Positions 1 to 6,606 of a DNA stretch of 8,007 bases are shown piece after piece. A program made the translations under genes and the position numbers. The stretch is taken from contig JANQXJ010000044.1 of assembly GCA_030729445.1 (NCBI GenBank), positions 1 to 8,007 of the forward strand, given 5' to 3'. This stretch comes from Limnohabitans sp. GTDB lineage: Bacteria; Pseudomonadota; Gammaproteobacteria; Burkholderiales; Burkholderiaceae_C. Numbering within the stretch: the stretch's first letter is position 1; every line of letters starts with the position of its first letter. The notes below the pieces were generated by a model. The model was not told the DNA's origin and did no database searches. It saw only the letters and a list, made by a program, of their open reading frames with translations.

Positions 1-823
1 CCAGGAGTGCATCGACCGATTGGTAGAAGGCTTCGCTGGGCTTTTGCAGGTTATACGAGCCCAGGCTGGCCGGATGGTCCTCGGGCAACACGCCGCGGCC
101 TTGCACTGAAGTGACCACCCCCCAGCCCATCGCCACCAGGCGCTGCACAGCTGCCCCCGCACCCCGGGCCCCCCCGCCCAGCCACAGCAAGGGCCGCTTT
201 TTAGATGCCAACAGATCGGCCAAGGTCTGCACAGCACTGGGAGCAGGCTCCAGCGGGGCGACCGGCCAGGGCATCAGATCAAGGGGCAAAGGCAAGCGCA
301 TGCCCTGCACATCGATCGGAATTTCAATGCTGACGGGACCACAGGGCGGCGTGAATGCCACACGCACGGCTTCGCGCAAAGTGGCCAGCGCGGTCTCGGG
401 GTTGCGAATGCGAAACGCATCCTTTCCCACCGACTTGAGCATGGCCAGCTGCGCGGGGTGCTCATGGATGAAGCCCAAATCCCGGTCGAGAAATTCCGAT
501 TCGATCTGGCCCGTCAGGTGCAGCAGGGGCGTGCCTGCGGTAATGGCCTCGACCATAGCTCCAGCGGCGTTGCCGCAACCGGTGCCGGTGCTGGTCACAC
601 ACACGCCCAGTACGCCGCTCACGCGGGCCGCGGCATCGGCCATGTTGCAGGCACCGGCTTCGCCGCGCGCCGAAACAAAACGGATCTGTCCACGGGTGTG
701 GAAGGCGTCGAGGATCGGCATGTTGTGGATGGAGATCACACCATAGGCGGTTTTAACACCGCAGGCTTCCAGAAAACGGGCGACCAATTCGCCCACGGTG
801 ATGCTGGCAGAAGACGAGTTCAT
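1..823 (-). CDS. Thiamine-diphosphate-dependent enzyme, acetolactate synthase-like (N-terminal 274 residues, 3' end outside window)
   Basis: The frame is open from the ATG at 823 to the left edge, so only the first 274 residues are visible and the stop lies outside. The visible part fits the ThDP-enzyme superfamily (acetolactate synthase, benzoylformate decarboxylase and relatives). It has an N-terminal pyrimidine-binding domain (about residues 8-170) and the start of the central domain. RGEAGACNMADA carries Glu55, placed like the Glu that activates the ThDP aminopyrimidine ring. TSTGTGCGNAAGAMVEA matches the usual T-S-x-G-x-G-x-x-N stretch. The ThDP pyrophosphate motif (GDG...N) belongs to the missing C-terminal domain. 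Members cleave, decarboxylate or carboligate 2-oxo acids or diketones; I cannot tell which applies here. The ATG overlaps the IclR stop (ATGA, 823-820), which implies translational coupling. A purine stretch (AAGGA) lies 12 bases upstream. A biosynthetic acetolactate synthase is unlikely given the catabolic neighbours. Confidence 0.9.
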   Translation of the reverse strand, partial: MNSSSASITVGELVARFLEACGVKTAYGVISIHNMPILDAFHTRGQIRFVSARGEAGACNMADAAARVSGVLGVCVTSTGTGCGNAAGAMVEAITAGTPLLHLTGQIESEFLDRDLGFIHEHPAQLAMLKSVGKDAFRIRNPETALATLREAVRVAFTPPCGPVSIEIPIDVQGMRLPLPLDLMPWPVAPLEPAPSAVQTLADLLASKKRPLLWLGGGARGAGAAVQRLVAMGWGVVTSVQGRGVLPEDHPASLGSYNLQKPSEAFYQSVDALL

Positions 824-1650
824 GCGATTTTCTTTTCCTTGGATTTGGCAGGCCACGCCCCCCTTTGGGGCAAATGGCTCAGACGTTCTGTCAATTGAGC
901 GGCCGCTTCTCGCACCATCTCGACAAGCGGCATCAGCGCCTCGTCTTCAATGCGCTGCGAAGGCACCGAAATGCTGATGGCGGCGGTCACACGGCCTTGC
1001 TCATTGAAGACCGGCGCGGCAATGGTGGAAATACCGGTTTCGTACCCGCCCATGCTCACCCCATAACCTTTGTCACGGTCCTGGTCAATCAAGGCGGCCA
1101 GGTCCTTCAAGTTGGTCGGCGTTTTGGGGGTATACACAGGCAGCACTTTTTCAGGATAAAGCGCAGCCAGGTCTTTCGGCGCCAGATCAGAGAGCAAGGT
1201 TCTGCCCAACACCGTCGCGTGCGCAGGCAAGCGCGCACCCACCTGAATCGAGTGAAACATGGCGTTGCCGCCTGCAGCCTTGGCGATGAACACCACATCG
1301 CGTGCGTCGCGCACCACCAAATGGGCCGAAAAACCGCTTCGATCGCGCAAGGCTTCAATCACCGGACGCCCCACCTCGGTCAGCTCCATGGAGGAGAGCA
1401 ATTCAAAACCCAACCGCAATACAGCCAGGCCCAATTTGTAACTCACACCGTCTGAGCAACGCTCCAAAAATCCGCTTTGCTCCAACGTGAACAACATGCG
1501 AAACACCGATGCACGAGGTAAACCCATGCGTCGCGAAAGCTCTGCGCCACTTAGCTGCCTTTCATCGCGGTTGAATTGCATCAGCAACTGCAGGCCGCGC
1601 GCCAAGCCAGGTACGGTGTAACGGTCTTCGTTTAGAGGCTTGTCGTTCAT
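820..1650 (-). CDS. IclR-family transcriptional regulator
   Basis: This 276-residue protein has the two-part layout and length of the IclR family. An N-terminal winged helix-turn-helix spans about residues 13-75, with LSGAELSRRMGLPRASVFRML as the helix-turn-helix core. A C-terminal effector-binding domain spans about 95-260, with family-typical stretches HATVLGRTLLS (144-154) and GYETGISTIAAPVFN (202-216). IclR proteins bind operators as dimers or tetramers and respond to small metabolites, often aromatic or central-pathway acids. The frame extends upstream to 1698, but the start at 1650 is preferred: it has GGAG 10 bases upstream and gives the normal IclR N-terminus, while the extra 16 residues would overlap the hydrolase gene. 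It lies 7 bases after the hydrolase stop and overlaps the ThDP gene by 4 bases. It is inside the operon rather than divergent from it, so it probably regulates its own expression. The basic tail (KSKEKK) is unremarkable. Confidence 0.93.
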   Translation of the reverse strand: MNDKPLNEDRYTVPGLARGLQLLMQFNRDERQLSGAELSRRMGLPRASVFRMLFTLEQSGFLERCSDGVSYKLGLAVLRLGFELLSSMELTEVGRPVIEALRDRSGFSAHLVVRDARDVVFIAKAAGGNAMFHSIQVGARLPAHATVLGRTLLSDLAPKDLAALYPEKVLPVYTPKTPTNLKDLAALIDQDRDKGYGVSMGGYETGISTIAAPVFNEQGRVTAAISISVPSQRIEDEALMPLVEMVREAAAQLTERLSHLPQRGAWPAKSKEKKIA

Positions 1651-1657
1651 GATGCGT

Positions 1658-2506
1658 TCACTCCAATCCACCCAAAATGGGCAGCCCCAGCAATGCATTC
1701 ACTACCTCGGCAGCCTCCAGCGGGCACGCATGACCGACAGGGCCCAAACTGATGCGCTTGGCCGCTGCATCCTGGGCCACAGCATCGCAGTTTGCAGGCG
1801 GTGTCACCGTGTCGGCTTCGCCACTGGCTACAAGCACAGGACGCCCCAGACTTTTAAGGTCTTGCGCCAAACAAGCCAGACCCAACATTTGCACCGCTTG
1901 GGCATAGCCTGCCGGGTCTATTTGGGCCATGGTCTCGCGCACGGCTTCTTGCAACGCAGGCGCAGCACCGGGCGACAACATGGCCGCTGCCCGAGCCTTG
2001 GCCATGCCATCGGGGCCGAGTTGCTGCAAATTGCTCAGTCGGCCTTGCACCACGCGTTCACGCTCAACCAAGGGTGCATCACCGTAGCCTCGGGCGGGTG
2101 CCAACAAAACCAAACGGCTGACGGCTTGGGGGCGCAATCGAGTGGCACTGGCGGCCATCAAGGCCCCCAAAGAATGTCCTGCCAGCACCACTGACTGGTT
2201 CACATACAGTGCATCCAACCACGACCACACACGCTCGGCGTAGTCTTGCGCACTGGGACAATCCATAGGCAAATGCGTGCTGCGGCCATAGCCGGGTGCA
2301 TCCCAAGCCAGCACCCGAATGTCGCTGCGACCTACAGCCGCACCCAATTGAAAAGCCCAACTGGCCGAAGCCGAGCCGATGCCATGCAGCAACACGTGCG
2401 TGACCTTCGGCGCCATGCCGGCACTGCGAAACTGCACCTTGCCGTGCGCGGTGTCCACTGTGGTCCGCACCACGCCCGACAAAGCATCCGAGGGGGTGAG
2501 GTTCAT
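1658..2506 (-). CDS. Alpha/beta-fold hydrolase
   Basis: A 282-residue protein with all marks of a serine alpha/beta hydrolase. LLHGIGSASASW (39-50) is the strand with the HG oxyanion-hole turn. WDAPGYGRS (68-76) matches the common D-x-P-G-x-G-x-S element. GHSLG (110-114) is the nucleophile elbow with Ser112. GEADTVTPP (229-237) carries Asp232, and GPVGHACPLE (255-264) carries His259, completing the triad. There is no signal peptide, so it is cytoplasmic. The length and pattern resemble the MhpC / enol-lactonase / haloperoxidase-like group, whose members hydrolyse C-C bonds in ring-fission products, lactones or esters; the substrate cannot be read from the motifs. The ATG lies one base after the cupin stop (TGACATG) with no clear Shine-Dalgarno, so it probably relies on translational coupling. 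Helices 145-220 form the cap that would set specificity. Confidence 0.93.
   Translation of the reverse strand: MNLTPSDALSGVVRTTVDTAHGKVQFRSAGMAPKVTHVLLHGIGSASASWAFQLGAAVGRSDIRVLAWDAPGYGRSTHLPMDCPSAQDYAERVWSWLDALYVNQSVVLAGHSLGALMAASATRLRPQAVSRLVLLAPARGYGDAPLVERERVVQGRLSNLQQLGPDGMAKARAAAMLSPGAAPALQEAVRETMAQIDPAGYAQAVQMLGLACLAQDLKSLGRPVLVASGEADTVTPPANCDAVAQDAAAKRISLGPVGHACPLEAAEVVNALLGLPILGGLE
1661..1664 (-). promoter_or_regulatory. Ribosome binding site GGAG for the IclR gene
   Basis: GGAG is read on the minus strand, 10 bases before the ATG at 1650. It sits in the last codons of the hydrolase gene (Leu-Glu-stop). It is the reason for choosing 1650 over the longer frame that begins at 1698. 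Confidence 0.55.
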
Positions 2507-2507
2507 G

Positions 2508-3113
2508 TCAGCGTTTGATTTTCGACAAAGGCGAATCCGGCGGGTACACCGGCGTGATCGGCTTGGGGGTGCCGAGCATCACGCACATCAGGGCGTCTTC
2601 GTCGCCGATGTTCTGCTCTTCGCGGTACACGCCAGGCGGCACCGAAATCAGGTCCCGCTCGCCGAGCGTGGCTTCCCAACGCTCACCATCTTTTTCGCAA
2701 ATGACCTTCATGGTCCCGCGCAGTACAAAGAAGATTTCTTCCACGTCGTAGTGGATGTGCGATGGCCCAATGCCACCGGCCGGAATCAGCATGGTGGAAA
2801 AGGTGAAGTGGGCCGAGGGCACGGTGTTGCCGTCTTTGGCCACCCCCGTTGCACCTGTGCCGACATAACGCATTTGGGCACGGCGGTATTTGGGGTCAAA
2901 GTCAGCTTGAAACTTGAGCGCGTCCCAGTCGTAGCGGCGGGTCGACTTGAGTGCCACCCGGCTTTGCATCCAATCGGCAAATGACTGGCCGCTTTGCTGC
3001 AGCATGCTGGCCTGGATGTGCATCTCAGGCGGGATCTGGGCATTGAGCAAGCCGTTTTCGTTGAAGTGCGGCTGATTGGCAGCTTCCAAAACTTTTTTCG
3101 CGTGTGCGTCCAT
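2508..3113 (-). CDS. Cupin-domain protein with altered second metal-binding motif
   Basis: A 201-residue protein with one cupin barrel in its C-terminal half (about 100-182) and an N-terminal extension of about 100 residues that I do not recognise. Cupin motif 1 is complete: Gly113, His119, His121, Glu126 and Gly133 follow G-x5-H-x-H-x4-E-x6-G. Motif 2 is recognisable as VPPGVYREEQN (158-168), but the usual metal-ligand His after PPG is Arg164. Three of the four classical ligands therefore remain. Cupins of this size include dioxygenases, isomerases, lyases and small-molecule sensors. Here the protein sits between a dehydrogenase and a hydrolase in a catabolic operon, so an enzymatic step is the first guess, but a binding or sensing role is possible. 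The start is supported by AGGA six bases upstream; the gap from the dehydrogenase gene is 15 bases. Confidence 0.9.
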   Translation of the reverse strand: MDAHAKKVLEAANQPHFNENGLLNAQIPPEMHIQASMLQQSGQSFADWMQSRVALKSTRRYDWDALKFQADFDPKYRRAQMRYVGTGATGVAKDGNTVPSAHFTFSTMLIPAGGIGPSHIHYDVEEIFFVLRGTMKVICEKDGERWEATLGERDLISVPPGVYREEQNIGDEDALMCVMLGTPKPITPVYPPDSPLSKIKR

Positions 3114-3119
3114 GGTTTT

Positions 3120-3123
3120 TCCT
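3120..3123 (-). promoter_or_regulatory. Ribosome binding site AGGA for the cupin gene
   Basis: AGGA on the minus strand lies six bases before the ATG at 3113, inside the short AT-rich gap between the dehydrogenase stop and the cupin start. It is one of the clearer Shine-Dalgarno sites in the operon. Confidence 0.6.
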
Positions 3124-3128
3124 ATTTA

Positions 3129-3878
3129 TTAATTCATGACAAAACCGCCGTTGACCGGCAGCAATTGGCCCGTGATGAAGCCACTGCCCTGGGTCAACAA
3201 AAACATGGCAGCCGCATTCACATCCTCTGGAATTTGTGGTCGCTGGATGGCGCGCCCGTTCAGGTAATGGTCGTGACGGGCTTGCGGCACGTACTCGGTG
3301 GCTTCCACCAAGGTCAGGCCCGGCGCAATCGCGTTCACGGTGATGGCATCGCCACCCATCTCGCGGGCCAATGACCGGGTCATGGCGATCACAGCGCCTT
3401 TGCTCGCTGCATAAGCGAGCAAGCGGGGTGCGCCCCACAAGGCTGTGTCCGAGGCCAGATTGACCACGCGACCACGACCGCTAGCGGCCAAATGTGGCTT
3501 GGCCGCCTGGGTCACCAGCCAAGTGCCGCGCACATTCACATCCATCACGCGGTCCCACATATCGAGCGCCAGCTCATCCATGGTCTTACCGCCTGAGTTG
3601 GTGATGGCTGCGTTGTTGATCAGGCCCGTCATGCCCCCCATGGCCGCTGCGGCCGCATCGACCCCGCAGCGGATGCTGTCTGGGTCCAGCAAATCAAGGG
3701 GCACATAAGTCGCCAGCGGTCCGAGCTCAACCGCCAGGGCTTGGCCGCGTTCGTGCAAAACATCGCTGATGGTCACTTGAGCACCTGCGGCCACCAAAGC
3801 CCGGGCAAAACTCTCGCCCAAACCACGGGCTGAGCCGGTGACCAGAACTTTGCAGCCCTGAAGATTGATTTCTTGCAT
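3129..3878 (-). CDS. Short-chain dehydrogenase/reductase (SDR), classical type
   Basis: A 249-residue classical SDR, of the usual length. Counting from the ATG at 3878, TGSARGLG (14-21) is the nucleotide-binding loop. Asp39, at the end of the second strand (ISDV), predicts NAD(H) rather than NADP(H). NNAA (88-91) is the NNAG-type motif, and Asn115, Ser143, Tyr156 and Lys160 form the catalytic set (Tyr-x-x-x-Lys, with Ser 13 residues before Tyr). IAPG and the GSGFITGQLL...NGG C-terminus are typical. The likely reaction is reversible oxidation of a secondary alcohol to a ketone in the cytoplasm; in this operon probably oxidation of the imported compound or an intermediate. The start is uncertain: in-frame alternatives are ATG at 3887 and GTG at 3899, the latter overlapping the permease gene by 8 bases. 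None has a strong ribosome site; 3878 gives the family-typical N-terminus. Confidence 0.93.
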   Translation of the reverse strand: MQEINLQGCKVLVTGSARGLGESFARALVAAGAQVTISDVLHERGQALAVELGPLATYVPLDLLDPDSIRCGVDAAAAAMGGMTGLINNAAITNSGGKTMDELALDMWDRVMDVNVRGTWLVTQAAKPHLAASGRGRVVNLASDTALWGAPRLLAYAASKGAVIAMTRSLAREMGGDAITVNAIAPGLTLVEATEYVPQARHDHYLNGRAIQRPQIPEDVNAAAMFLLTQGSGFITGQLLPVNGGFVMN

Positions 3879-3891
3879 GCTGACCATTCTT

Positions 3892-4671
3892 TCAGGCACC
3901 GCTGCGTTGTGCGTTCACCAGGTAATGCAAGACTCTGTTTTCAGCCAGCACTACAGCGTAATAAGCCAAGATTCCGATCACCGTGAGGGCGCCGATCACC
4001 ACAAAAACCCCCGCCGTGTTGCCCTGACCTTCAAAGAAAACCAACAAATAGCCCAGGCCCATGTTGCCGCCCACCAACTCCCCCACCACGACACCGATCA
4101 CCGCCAAAGTACTGGCAATGCGCAGCCCCGAAAACAGCGGCGGCAAAGTGGTCGGGAACTCGACCATGCGAAACACCTGAAAGCGCGTGGCCGAAAAAGA
4201 CCTGGCCAGGTTGATCAGATCGCCGTCCATGGCGCGCATGGCCGACAGCACATTGATCAGCACAGGGAAGAACACAATCAGCACCGCCACCAGAATCTTG
4301 GGGTAAATGGTGTAGCCCAGCCACATCACAAACAAAGGCGCAAATGCGACTTTGGGCGCGATTTGCAGTGCCAACAAGTAGGGCGACAAAATCGCTTCAA
4401 CCCGGGGTGAGACACCCAAGGCGTAGCCGATGACCGCGCCCAAAAATGAACCCAGCACAAATCCGATCACCACCTCGGCCGCTGTGATGCCTGCGTGCCA
4501 CATCAAGCGCTCGGTTTCCCAAATTCGTGCGCCTTCCGTCAGCACCTGACTGAAAGGGGGCAACACGAATTTGGGCACACCCAGCCACCCCGGGACGAAC
4601 TCCCAAACAAGCAAGAACACCACCAAAACGGCCGCACTCCAAGCCGTGGTTGTCAGTTTTTCATGGGACAT
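3892..4671 (-). CDS. ABC transporter permease, SsuC/TauC-type (BPD_transp_1)
   Basis: A 259-residue integral inner-membrane protein of the binding-protein-dependent permease family that serves sulfonates, nitrate, taurine and related small anions or aromatics. About six hydrophobic segments are visible (roughly residues 11-27, 62-86, 96-119, 124-144, 186-211 and 220-243). The cytoplasmic coupling loop lies at about 153-184 (NLARSFSATRFQVFRMVEFP...LFSGLR), where the ATPase docks. It lacks a literal EAA---G: NLA stands for EAA and Ser for the Gly, as in some members of this family. It is the only permease in the set, so it probably acts as a homodimer. The ATG at 4671 is chosen; an in-frame TTG at 4677 would add two residues. 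No clear Shine-Dalgarno is visible. It lies 38 bases after the binding-protein gene and 13 bases before the dehydrogenase start. Confidence 0.93.
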   Translation of the reverse strand: MSHEKLTTTAWSAAVLVVFLLVWEFVPGWLGVPKFVLPPFSQVLTEGARIWETERLMWHAGITAAEVVIGFVLGSFLGAVIGYALGVSPRVEAILSPYLLALQIAPKVAFAPLFVMWLGYTIYPKILVAVLIVFFPVLINVLSAMRAMDGDLINLARSFSATRFQVFRMVEFPTTLPPLFSGLRIASTLAVIGVVVGELVGGNMGLGYLLVFFEGQGNTAGVFVVIGALTVIGILAYYAVVLAENRVLHYLVNAQRSGA

Positions 4672-4709
4672 TTTCAATCGTTCAATGCTTGTTCAGGGGG
4701 TTCAATGGC

Positions 4710-5720
4710 TCATTTGCCCATGACGAACTGGTTGGTGTACAGCTCTTTGGCAGGGGTTTCCTTGGGCACCACGCCATTGCTGACATAGAACTTCTGCAAA
4801 TCGTTCAAGCGGGCTTCGTCCATTTGGCCGGGCACTTTTTGACTGGCATAAACGTACTTGTTGTACATCTCAAAAACTCCCTGGATATTGGCTTCTTTGC
4901 CTTGGTGGGCTGGTACATGCTTAACATACGCAATGGCCGCATCCTTGGGGTTGGCCATGATGTCCTTCATGCCTTTGAGCGTGGCGCGCACGAGCTTCTG
5001 AATCAACTCAGGGTTTTTCTGGATGGTCTCATCAGAAGCCAAAATCGCTTGGGCCATGCTCTTGAAATACACATCCGCAGGCAAGATGTCCACTTGGGCA
5101 CCGGCCCCCATGGCAGAAGCTGCCCAGTCGGGCACACCCGCCATAGCCACTGATTTTTTGGCTGCAAATTGTTGCCAAACGCCAGCAGGACCCGCCGCCT
5201 GAATGGTCGCGTCATTTTTGGTCAGCCCCACTTTGCTCAGCATGCCCAGCAATGCGTAGTAAGTGGTGTCTGTGTACGAAATAACCGTCACGGTTTTGCC
5301 TTTGAGCTCTCTGGGGCTCTCGATGCGCTCGTCCTTGTGACTGACCAACTGGGTCAAAGAGCCTGCGCCTAAAACAGCCACGGCCTTGACAGGGATGCCC
5401 TGTGCACGGGCGATGATGGGCGTGTCACCAATGGCGCCACCAATCACGGCGTTGCCAGCGCCCACCTGTTTGGCCACGTCCACGCCACCGCGGGCGGTCA
5501 CAAATTTCACATCCAGGCCTTCGGCCTTGTAATATCCCTTGGCTTGCGCCAGCATCCACGGCCCAAATGCCGGCAAAGTGCCCGGCGCGGGCAACAGGTA
5601 GGTCACCTCTTGAAGGGGTGCCTGCGCCTGAGAGGCTGACGGCATCACCGCAAGCATGGCCGAGGCCAGCAGGCTCACACAAGTCAAACGTTTGCTGATC
5701 ATCAAAGTGCTTTTTTTCAC
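4710..5720 (-). CDS. ABC transporter periplasmic substrate-binding protein, NMT1/SsuA-like
   Basis: A 336-residue exported protein. The N-terminus has basic residues (Lys2, Lys3, Lys10, Arg11), a hydrophobic core (about 13-26) and Ala-x-Ala sites, with likely cleavage after Ala32 or Ala34. There is no lipobox, so it should be soluble periplasmic. The mature part begins with a strand and the stretch FGPWMLAQAKGYYKAEGLDV (52-71), the hallmark opening of NMT1/SsuA/TauA-like binding proteins, followed by KQVGAGNAVIGGAIGDTP, where the ligand-site loop is expected. Family ligands include sulfonates, nitrate, pyrimidine precursors of thiamine and aromatic acids; the ligand cannot be assigned here. 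The start is GTG with GGAG six bases upstream, the best ribosome site in the operon, which suits a binding protein needed in excess. An ATG seven codons in would shorten the signal peptide and has no such site. The gap from the ATPase gene is 35 bases. Confidence 0.94.
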   Translation of the reverse strand: MKKSTLMISKRLTCVSLLASAMLAVMPSASQAQAPLQEVTYLLPAPGTLPAFGPWMLAQAKGYYKAEGLDVKFVTARGGVDVAKQVGAGNAVIGGAIGDTPIIARAQGIPVKAVAVLGAGSLTQLVSHKDERIESPRELKGKTVTVISYTDTTYYALLGMLSKVGLTKNDATIQAAGPAGVWQQFAAKKSVAMAGVPDWAASAMGAGAQVDILPADVYFKSMAQAILASDETIQKNPELIQKLVRATLKGMKDIMANPKDAAIAYVKHVPAHQGKEANIQGVFEMYNKYVYASQKVPGQMDEARLNDLQKFYVSNGVVPKETPAKELYTNQFVMGK

Positions 5721-5726
5721 AGTTGT

Positions 5727-5730
5727 CTCC
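5727..5730 (-). promoter_or_regulatory. Ribosome binding site GGAG that sets the GTG start of the binding protein
   Basis: GGAG is followed by a six-base spacer (ACAACT) and GTG at 5720. The spacing is ideal and supports GTG over the downstream in-frame ATG. Confidence 0.7.
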
Positions 5731-5755
5731 AGTTGGTTTTCAGGGTCAAAAAAAA

Positions 5756-6562
5756 TCAGTGCATGTGGGTATGCGCATCGAGCTTGAGGAGCTCCATCAG
5801 GCGGCTGACGTAATCCGCCAATTTAGGGTGCTTGCGCCGCTGCATCGGGTTGTCCCGGTCAGGAATATCGACCACGATTTCTTCGATCATGGTGCCGGGC
5901 CGCTCACTCATGACCAAAATACGGTCCGACAAGGCCACCGCTTCGGCCAGGTCGTGGGTGATGAATACCACCGTTTTGCCTTCGCGTTGCACGGTTTGGG
6001 CCAAGTCCTGTTGCAGAATCATTTTGGTTTGGGCATCCAGCGCGGAAAATGGTTCATCCATCAGCAGCACCAAGGGGTCCACCGCCAAGGTGCGTGCCAA
6101 AGCGGCGCGCTGACGCATGCCACCCGACAATTGGTTCGGGTAATGCTCACCAAAGCCCTTGAGGTGGCATTGCACGAGCAAGCGCTCAGCAATGGCTTCG
6201 CGTTCAGACCGCTGCACGCCGCGCAACTCCAGACCAAAAGTCACGTTTTCCATGATCGTGCGCCATGGCATGAGCAAATCTTTTTGCAGCATGAAGGCCA
6301 CATGTTTGTTGGGCCCAGCCACCACTTCACCATTGACCTTGACCACGCCGGCCGAAGGCTTGGACAGCCCTGCGCCCATGTTGAGCAACGTGCTTTTGCC
6401 GCAGCCTGAAGGACCAATGATGGACACCACCTCGCCCTTGGCGATGGCGAAATGGATATCGCGTGCAGCCAACACCTCGGCAGACTTTCCGCGTGCGGCA
6501 AAGCGCTTTTCCACCCCGATGAATTCAATGGCCGGGGTCTTGGAATCAGGTGTGATGCTCAT
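5756..6562 (-). CDS. ABC transporter ATP-binding protein, SsuB/TauB-type
   Basis: A 268-residue cytoplasmic ATPase with every expected motif: Walker A GPSGCGKST (50-58), Q-loop Gln93, signature LSGGM (145-149), Walker B LVLLMDEP (164-171) with Glu170, D-loop SALD (173-176) and switch His203. The family energises import of sulfonates, nitrate, taurine and similar compounds together with an SsuC-type permease; both partners follow directly. The ATG at 6562 gives a normal N-terminus, although no clear Shine-Dalgarno lies before it. It is the first gene after the ychF terminator and so probably the first gene of the operon. The protein ends in a short histidine-rich tail (HTHMH), which is not part of the conserved fold. 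The last codons are followed by an eight-T run in the gap to the next gene. Confidence 0.95.
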   Translation of the reverse strand: MSITPDSKTPAIEFIGVEKRFAARGKSAEVLAARDIHFAIAKGEVVSIIGPSGCGKSTLLNMGAGLSKPSAGVVKVNGEVVAGPNKHVAFMLQKDLLMPWRTIMENVTFGLELRGVQRSEREAIAERLLVQCHLKGFGEHYPNQLSGGMRQRAALARTLAVDPLVLLMDEPFSALDAQTKMILQQDLAQTVQREGKTVVFITHDLAEAVALSDRILVMSERPGTMIEEIVVDIPDRDNPMQRRKHPKLADYVSRLMELLKLDAHTHMH

Positions 6563-6586
6563 GCTTTTTGTTTTACCAAAGAAACG

Positions 6587-6606
6587 TTGATTTATTACGG
6601 AATCAA
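6587..6606. promoter_or_regulatory. Candidate operator: inverted repeat TTGATT-N8-AATCAA
   Basis: A perfect 6-base inverted repeat with an 8-base spacer touches the -10 box of the candidate operon promoter and covers the predicted transcription start. A bound protein there would block initiation. The operon encodes one DNA-binding protein, the IclR-type regulator, which makes it the first candidate. The 20-base footprint is somewhat larger than many described IclR sites, and six-base arms in AT-rich sequence can arise by chance. Confidence 0.4.

Noticed and set aside
1..823. Sulfoacetaldehyde acetyltransferase (Xsc), suggested by the sulfonate-type importer
   Set aside because: The N-terminal region does not read like Xsc as I know it, and no taurine or sulfonate partner enzymes are present in the window.
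111..1455. Plus-strand open frames antisense to the ThDP and IclR genes
   Set aside because: They are low-complexity translations without any motif, opposite two well-supported genes; shadow frames in GC-rich DNA.
1651..1698. Longer IclR start at 1698
   Set aside because: It would add 16 Trp/Cys-rich residues atypical for the family and overlap the hydrolase gene, while 1650 has GGAG upstream and the usual N-terminus.
5723..6409. A 228-codon plus-strand open frame antisense to the ATPase gene
   Set aside because: The opposite strand has every ABC ATPase motif; this frame is a His/Gln-rich shadow.
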